This document shows positions 59,199-64,000 of a DNA stretch of 64,000 bases, piece by piece. The stretch covers positions 62,001 through 126,000 of the forward strand of contig NZ_LMEM01000014.1 in the NCBI RefSeq assembly GCF_001426345.1, read 5' to 3'. How positions within the stretch are numbered: the stretch's first letter is position 1; the number at the start of each line of letters is the position of its first letter. The position numbers were made by a program, and so were the translations under genes. The notes below the pieces were generated by a model, which was not told the DNA's origin, did not search any database, and worked only from the letters and a program-made list of their open reading frames with translations. The stretch comes from Devosia sp. Root436 (GTDB lineage Bacteria > Pseudomonadota > Alphaproteobacteria > Rhizobiales > Devosiaceae).

Positions 59199-59764
59199 TG
59201 GCTGAACTGCATCATCCCGGCATCGACCCCGCAATGGCGCGCCGCAACAAGCGCGTGGCGATGGTCGGCATGTTCGTCGCCGTCGGCATGGTCGGCGTGG
59301 CCTATGCGTCGGTGCCGCTCTACCAGCTCTTCTGCCAGGTCACCGGCTTTGGCGGCACACCGCAGACTGCCGCCGATAGCCCCAAGGGTGCCATCGCCCG
59401 CCAGATGACAGTGCGCTTCGACTCCAACGTCGCCAACGACCTGGCCTGGACCGTGCACCCCGCCGCCTCGATCACCGACCACATCGGCAAGGTCGATACT
59501 GTCAACTATGTGGCCACCAACTATTCGGACAAGCCGATAACCGGCATGGCCGTGTTCAACGTCTCGCCCGAGCGGGCAGGCGTCTACTTCAACAAGATCG
59601 AATGCTTCTGCTTCACCGAGCAGACGCTGCAGCCCGGCGAGACCGTGGACATGCCGATCGTGTTCTTCGTCGATCCCGAGCTTGACGACAACCAAGAGCT
59701 CGACACCATCAAAGAGATCACGCTCTCTTACACTTTCTACGCTTCAGACAACGAGGGAAGCTGA
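59198..59764 (+). CDS. ctaG: Cytochrome c oxidase assembly protein CtaG (Cox11)
   Basis: Copper chaperone that supplies CuB to subunit I. The 188-residue product has one N-terminal membrane anchor (about 20-40) and the copper-binding motif CFCFTEQ with Cys136 and Cys138. ctaE follows after 2 bases. Confidence 0.96.
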   Translation: MAELHHPGIDPAMARRNKRVAMVGMFVAVGMVGVAYASVPLYQLFCQVTGFGGTPQTAADSPKGAIARQMTVRFDSNVANDLAWTVHPAASITDHIGKVDTVNYVATNYSDKPITGMAVFNVSPERAGVYFNKIECFCFTEQTLQPGETVDMPIVFFVDPELDDNQELDTIKEITLSYTFYASDNEGS

Positions 59765-59766
59765 CC

Positions 59767-60600
59767 ATGGCCGCAATAGCCAAGAACCACGACTATCACA
59801 TGGTCGAACCCAGCCCATGGCCGTTTGTCATGTCGGCCGCAGTGCTGGTGATGGCCATCGGCGCCATCTCCTGGATGCACGAATGGACTCCGTGGATTTT
59901 CTTCGTCGGCCTCGCCGGGGTGCTCTACACCATGTATGCGTGGTGGAGCGACGTCATCAAGGAAGCCAACCAGGGCGACCACACCCCGGTCGTGCAGATG
60001 CACCACCGCTACGGCATGATGCTGTTCATCGCCTCCGAAGTGATGGTGTTCTTCGGCTTCTTCTGGGCCTATTTCGACGGCTTCTTCCGCCTCGATGACG
60101 TCGAGCAATATGCGCGCGTCGCTGCCACGTCCGGCATGTGGCCGCCGACGGGCGTCGAACTGTTCGATCCGTTCCACCTGCCGCTGTTCAACACGCTGCT
60201 GCTGCTGACCTCGGGCACGACGGTCACCTGGGCGCACCATGCGCTGCTCGAAGGCGACCGCGAAGGCCTCAAGTGGGGCCTGGTGCTGACCGTGCTGCTC
60301 GGTGCGCTGTTTACCGGCGTGCAGGCGCTGGAATATAGCGAAGCCGGCTTTGCCTTCAGCCACAACATGTATGGCGCCACCTTCTTCATGGCCACCGGCC
60401 TGCACGGCTTCCACGTGCTGATCGGCACCATCTTCCTGCTGGTCTGCCTGATCCGTGCGCTGCGGGGCGATTTCACCCCCGAGCGTCACCTCGGCTTCGA
60501 ATTCGCCGCCTGGTACTGGCACTTCGTGGACGTGGTCTGGCTGTTCCTGTTTGCCTCGATCTATGTCTGGGGCAGCTGGGGCGTGGCGATCCACCACTAG
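59767..60600 (+). CDS. ctaE: Cytochrome c oxidase subunit III
   Basis: Membrane subunit of the aa3-type oxidase. The 277-residue product has seven hydrophobic segments and FASEVMVFFGFFWAYF-like sequence near 84 plus HFVDVVWLFLFASIYVWGSWG near the C-terminus. Starts 2 bases after ctaG. Confidence 0.96.
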   Translation: MAAIAKNHDYHMVEPSPWPFVMSAAVLVMAIGAISWMHEWTPWIFFVGLAGVLYTMYAWWSDVIKEANQGDHTPVVQMHHRYGMMLFIASEVMVFFGFFWAYFDGFFRLDDVEQYARVAATSGMWPPTGVELFDPFHLPLFNTLLLLTSGTTVTWAHHALLEGDREGLKWGLVLTVLLGALFTGVQALEYSEAGFAFSHNMYGATFFMATGLHGFHVLIGTIFLLVCLIRALRGDFTPERHLGFEFAAWYWHFVDVVWLFLFASIYVWGSWGVAIHH

Positions 60601-60666
60601 GTCCGCCCGGACGCGATTTACGGGGGCGCAGCCGCAAGCTGCGCCCCGCTTTGTTTGGAGAGCCGC

Positions 60667-61020
60667 TTGTCCCAGCCGTCGCCCATCCTCACCGGCCTCA
60701 TGTGCCGCTGCCCGCGTTGCGGCAAGGGCAGGCTGTTCGCCGGCTATCTCAAGGTGGCGCCGACCTGCGCGGCCTGCGGGCTCGACCTCAAGTTTGCCGA
60801 TAGCGGTGACGGCCCGGCCATCTTCGTGATCTTCCTCGTGGCGCCCATCGTCATCATCCTGGCGCTCATCGTGGGCGCTCTGTTCAATCCGCCGCCCTAT
60901 ATCCACCTGATCCTGTGGATCCCGGCGACGCTGATCCTGTCGCTGCTGCTGCTGCCGCCTTTCAAGGGCGTGCTGGTATCGCTGCAATATCGGCATGACG
61001 CGCATGAGGGACATCAATGA
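60667..61020 (+). CDS. DUF983 family protein
   Basis: A 117-residue protein with zinc-ribbon cysteines (C15PRC18 and C34AAC37) followed by two membrane segments (near 52-72 and 80-102); matches DUF983, often found in cytochrome oxidase operons. The TTG at 60667 follows GGAG by 6 bases and is preferred over the TTG at 60655. It overlaps the SURF1 gene by 4 bases. Confidence 0.85.
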   Translation: MSQPSPILTGLMCRCPRCGKGRLFAGYLKVAPTCAACGLDLKFADSGDGPAIFVIFLVAPIVIILALIVGALFNPPPYIHLILWIPATLILSLLLLPPFKGVLVSLQYRHDAHEGHQ

Positions 61021-61775
61021 GCCAGGAGCGCCGCCACAATCCGGTCATGACCTGGACCTTCGTGGTGCTGATGCTGGCGCTCGCCGCCACCTGCGTCTGG
61101 CTCGGCACCTGGCAGATGCACCGGCTGGCCGAGAAGGAAGCGCTGATATCGGCCGTGGACGCCCGGCTGGGCGCCGCCCCGGTGCCGGTGCCTCCCGCCG
61201 CGGACTGGGCCGCGCTCGATCTCGATGCGCTCAATTTCCAGCCGGTCTCGCTGACCGGCAGCTTCCGCTACAACCAGACCGTGACGGTCTTCACCAGCCT
61301 GGCCAATGCGCGCGGCCCGGCCTCCGGCCCCGGCTACTGGGTGGTCACCCCCTTCGTGCTGGCCGATGGCGGCACGGTCTTCGTCAATCGCGGTTTCGTT
61401 CCCCAGGATTTCCAGGAAGCCGCCGTCACCGACGGGGAGGGCAACGAAAGCCAGGTCACCATCACCGGCCTGCTGCGCCCCGGCGAAGCCGCCGGCTTCA
61501 TGACGCCGGAACCCAACATGTCCGACCGGATCGATTGGGTACGCGATCCCGTCCGGCTTGCCGCCATGGTCGATCCGGCGCTGGCGCCCATCGCGCCCTT
61601 CTACATCGACCTGCCGGCCGGTCCCGCCGGGCAATTGCCGCAGGGCGGCGAGACCGTGGTCGAGTTCCCCAACAACCACCTGGGCTACGCCTATACCTGG
61701 TACGGCTTTGCCATCGTCGCCATCGTCATGCTCGGCTTCTGGTACGCCCGCCAGCGCGCCGCCGGCAAGGGTTGA
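61017..61775 (+). CDS. SURF1 family protein
   Basis: Heme a insertion/assembly factor of the cytochrome c oxidase. The 252-residue product has membrane segments at both ends (about 10-32 and 224-244) and the family pattern LGTWQMHRLAEKEALI near 28, GPGYWVVTPFVLADGGTVFV near 103 and NNHLGYAYTWYGFA near 220. It ends the oxidase operon. Confidence 0.94.
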   Translation: MSQERRHNPVMTWTFVVLMLALAATCVWLGTWQMHRLAEKEALISAVDARLGAAPVPVPPAADWAALDLDALNFQPVSLTGSFRYNQTVTVFTSLANARGPASGPGYWVVTPFVLADGGTVFVNRGFVPQDFQEAAVTDGEGNESQVTITGLLRPGEAAGFMTPEPNMSDRIDWVRDPVRLAAMVDPALAPIAPFYIDLPAGPAGQLPQGGETVVEFPNNHLGYAYTWYGFAIVAIVMLGFWYARQRAAGKG

Positions 61776-61844
61776 GCCAGCAAACTTGCGGCTCGGCCCC
61801 TCTTTGACTAGGTTGCAGCAATTCTAAAAGGGCTCTTCCCCCGA

Positions 61845-63236
61845 ATGCAGTTTGTCTCAACGCGCGGCCAGGCGCCCGTGCTCGGTTTCTCTGACGCGGT
61901 TCTCGCTGGCCTGGCTTCCGATGGTGGGCTCTATGTGCCGCAGAGCTGGCCCCAGTTCAGCCCCGCCGAGATCGCTGCTTTCGCCGGCAAGCCCTATGCC
62001 GATGTCGCCTATGCCATCATCAGCCGCTTCACCGGCGACGAGATCGCGCCGGGCAAGCTCAAGGCCATCCTCGAGGAAGCCTATGCCGCCTTCCGCCACC
62101 CCTCGGTGGCGCCGCTGCTCGAACTCGAGCCCAACCATTTCGTGCTGGAACTGTTCCATGGGCCCACTCTGGCCTTCAAGGACGTGGCCATGCAGTTCCT
62201 GAGCCGGGTGATGGATCATATCCTGGCCGAACGCGGGCTCCGGGCGACCATTGTCGGCGCCACCTCGGGCGATACCGGCTCGGCCGCCATCGAGGCCTTC
62301 CGCGGACGCGACACCACCGACATCTTCATCCTGCACCCCCAGGGCCGCACCTCGCCGGTGCAGCGCCTGCAGATGACCACGGTGCTCGACGCCAATGTCC
62401 ACAATATCGCGCTCGAAGGCACGTTCGACGACTGCCAGAACATCGTCAAGGCGCTGTTCAACAATCACAAGTTCCGCGACCGCGTGCGCCTCTCGGGCGT
62501 CAACTCCATCAATTGGGGCCGCATCGTCGCGCAGATCGTCTATTACTTCACCGCGGCCGTTTCCCTCGGCAGCCCGCACCGCAAGGTCAGCTTCACCGTG
62601 CCGACAGGCAATTTCGGCGACATCTTCGCCGGCTATTGTGCCAAGGCCATGGGCCTGCCGATCGATCGCCTGATCATCGCCACCAATGCCAACGACATCC
62701 TGCGCCGCACCATGGATAGCGGCCGCTACGAGATGGATGGCGTCGCCCCCACCATCAGCCCGTCGATGGATATCCAGATTTCATCCAATTTCGAGCGCCT
62801 GCTGTTCGAAGCCGCCGGCCGCGATGCCGGTGCCGTGGTCCGCATGATGGATGGCCTCAAGCAATCGGGTGGCTTCGCCCTGCCGGACAATGCGCTGGCT
62901 GCCATCCGCCGCGATTTTGCCGCCGGCACGACCGGCGAGGCCGAGACGAAAGCGACCATTGCCGCGACCCTCAAGGCCTCCGCCTACCTGCTCGATCCCC
63001 ATACCGCCGTGGGCGCCCATGTGGCCCGCGCCCATCTCGGCGCCACGCCGATGGTGACGCTCGCCACCGCCCATCCCGCCAAATTCCCGGCCGCCGTCAA
63101 GGACGCCTCCGGCATCGAGCCGGCTTTGCCGGCCTGGCTGGCCGATCTTCATTCCCGCCAGGAGCGCCTCAGCGTCCTTGCCAATGACCAGACTGCGGTC
63201 GAAGACTTCATCTCGGCGCGTACGCGCGCTGCCTGA
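61845..63236 (+). CDS. thrC: Threonine synthase
   Basis: PLP enzyme converting O-phosphohomoserine to threonine. The 463-residue product has the PLP-lysine motif HGPTLAFKDVAMQF with Lys112 and the SGDTGSAAIEAF phosphate-binding loop near 141. Start ATG at 61845. The M16 peptidase gene follows, a common arrangement in alphaproteobacteria. Confidence 0.97.
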   Translation: MQFVSTRGQAPVLGFSDAVLAGLASDGGLYVPQSWPQFSPAEIAAFAGKPYADVAYAIISRFTGDEIAPGKLKAILEEAYAAFRHPSVAPLLELEPNHFVLELFHGPTLAFKDVAMQFLSRVMDHILAERGLRATIVGATSGDTGSAAIEAFRGRDTTDIFILHPQGRTSPVQRLQMTTVLDANVHNIALEGTFDDCQNIVKALFNNHKFRDRVRLSGVNSINWGRIVAQIVYYFTAAVSLGSPHRKVSFTVPTGNFGDIFAGYCAKAMGLPIDRLIIATNANDILRRTMDSGRYEMDGVAPTISPSMDIQISSNFERLLFEAAGRDAGAVVRMMDGLKQSGGFALPDNALAAIRRDFAAGTTGEAETKATIAATLKASAYLLDPHTAVGAHVARAHLGATPMVTLATAHPAKFPAAVKDASGIEPALPAWLADLHSRQERLSVLANDQTAVEDFISARTRAA

Positions 63237-63290
63237 CGAAACGGGGGCCAGGCGGTCGCTCGACCGCCAGGCCTCGTGGAGGAGCCTCGC

Positions 63291-64000
63291 GTGAGCGTAC
63301 AATCGACGACCCTTGATAACGGCATGGTGGTGCTGACCGACGACATGCCGCATCTCGAAAGTGCTTCCCTCGGCGTCTGGGTCAAGGCTGGGGCGCGCAG
63401 CGAGCGCAAGGCCGAGCATGGCATCTCGCACCTGCTCGAACACATGGCCTTCAAGGGCACCACGTCGCGCACGGCCCTGCAGATTGCCGAGGCCATCGAG
63501 AATGTGGGGGGCGATCTCAACGCCGCCACCTCCATCGAGCATACCGGCTATTTCGCCCGCGTGCTCAAGGACGACGTGGTTCTCGCCGCCGATATTCTCG
63601 CCGATATCCTGCAAAATTCCCTGTTCGAAGATGACGAACTCACTCGCGAGAAACAGGTGATCGTCCAGGAGATCGGCGCGGCGCGAGACAATCCCGACGA
63701 CCACGTCTTCGACCTGTTCCAGCAAGCCGCCTTTCCCACCCAGCCGATCGGCCGCACCATTCTGGGCACGGTGGATTCGGTGCGCGAATTCAATCCTGAC
63801 ACCATCCGCAAATATATGGGCCGCAACTATGTGGGCGATCACATGGTGATGGCCGCCGCCGGCAATGTGGACCATGACCAGCTGGTCGATGTGGCGCGCG
63901 AGCGCTTCGCCACCCTCAAGCCCAATGGGGCGCCCGCGCCGCAGCGTGCCGAATATCATGGCGGCGAGGAGCGGCTGATCTCCGAGCACGAGCAGGCCCA
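63291..64000 (+). CDS. M16 family zinc peptidase (processing-peptidase-like), 5' part
   Basis: The first 236 codons of a pitrilysin-family peptidase. The inverted zinc motif HLLEH lies at 47-51 (His47, Glu50, His51), with ENVGGDLNAATSIEHTGY near 72 and the distal Glu in EIGAARDNPDDH near 128. Resembles bacterial homologues of the mitochondrial processing peptidase beta subunit. The GTG at 63291 follows GGAGGAG. The gene runs out of the window. Confidence 0.95.
   Translation, partial: MSVQSTTLDNGMVVLTDDMPHLESASLGVWVKAGARSERKAEHGISHLLEHMAFKGTTSRTALQIAEAIENVGGDLNAATSIEHTGYFARVLKDDVVLAADILADILQNSLFEDDELTREKQVIVQEIGAARDNPDDHVFDLFQQAAFPTQPIGRTILGTVDSVREFNPDTIRKYMGRNYVGDHMVMAAAGNVDHDQLVDVARERFATLKPNGAPAPQRAEYHGGEERLISEHEQA

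Overview
The window reads as a high-GC alphaproteobacterial chromosome from the Hyphomicrobiales, most like Devosia or a close relative. This is inferred from gene content and order: rsmE-gshA beside ubiA, DUF2093 with xseA, DUF4170 beside an inositol-phosphatase-like gene, an IalB-type secreted protein, the aerobic (CobN-type) cobalamin pathway, and a ctaC-ctaD-ctaB-coxF-ctaG-ctaE oxidase operon. Nearly all of it is ordinary, densely packed housekeeping DNA. No rRNA, tRNA, transposase, prophage or CRISPR array was seen.

Layout. 1-7.5 kb: end of a glycosyltransferase-like gene, ileS, lspA, a lipoprotein, rluB with a very long basic tail, and rsmD. 7.7-11 kb: zinc uptake (znuC-znuB-zur divergent from znuA, with two candidate Zur operators between them). 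11-12.6 kb: small conserved unknowns. 12.6-28.2 kb: a cobalamin-riboswitch-led cobalt uptake and cobalamin synthesis region (cbtB, cbtA, cobW, cobN, cobO, then cobE, cobK, cobA, cobB, cobQ, cobD, cobU), with a CDF cation transporter inside it; no cobC is present. 28.4-33.6 kb: a BadF/BadG-type sugar kinase, then zwf-pgl-edd (Entner-Doudoroff entry). 33.7-34.6 kb: a small AT-richer island of three overlapping unknown genes. 34.6-46.7 kb: mutL, an alpha/beta hydrolase, a deaminase, a GFA-family protein, a patatin, purD, a frameshifted ECF sigma factor with its membrane partner, gshA, rsmE, ubiA. 46.8-51.9 kb: envelope and nucleotide-metabolism genes and xseA. 51.9-52.8 kb: a second AT-richer insert with a RelE/ParE-like toxin and an atypical partner. 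52.8-55.1 kb: a LysR regulator divergent from a DUF1127 gene, a PilZ protein and an IalB protein. 55.4-61.8 kb: the aa3-type cytochrome c oxidase operon. 61.8-64 kb: thrC and the start of an M16 peptidase.

The most unusual global feature is the density of GC-rich palindromic repeats of several families. They fill most intergenic gaps. They also appear to sit in frame inside ileS (once) and cobN (three times), adding low-complexity peptides to both proteins, and one supplies the last codons of znuC. The best candidates for something undescribed are these in-frame repeats, the RelE-like toxin with a 187-residue non-canonical partner, and the three-gene island with a SinR/Cas2-like small protein. 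Functions are assigned from motif recognition only; no database search was run.
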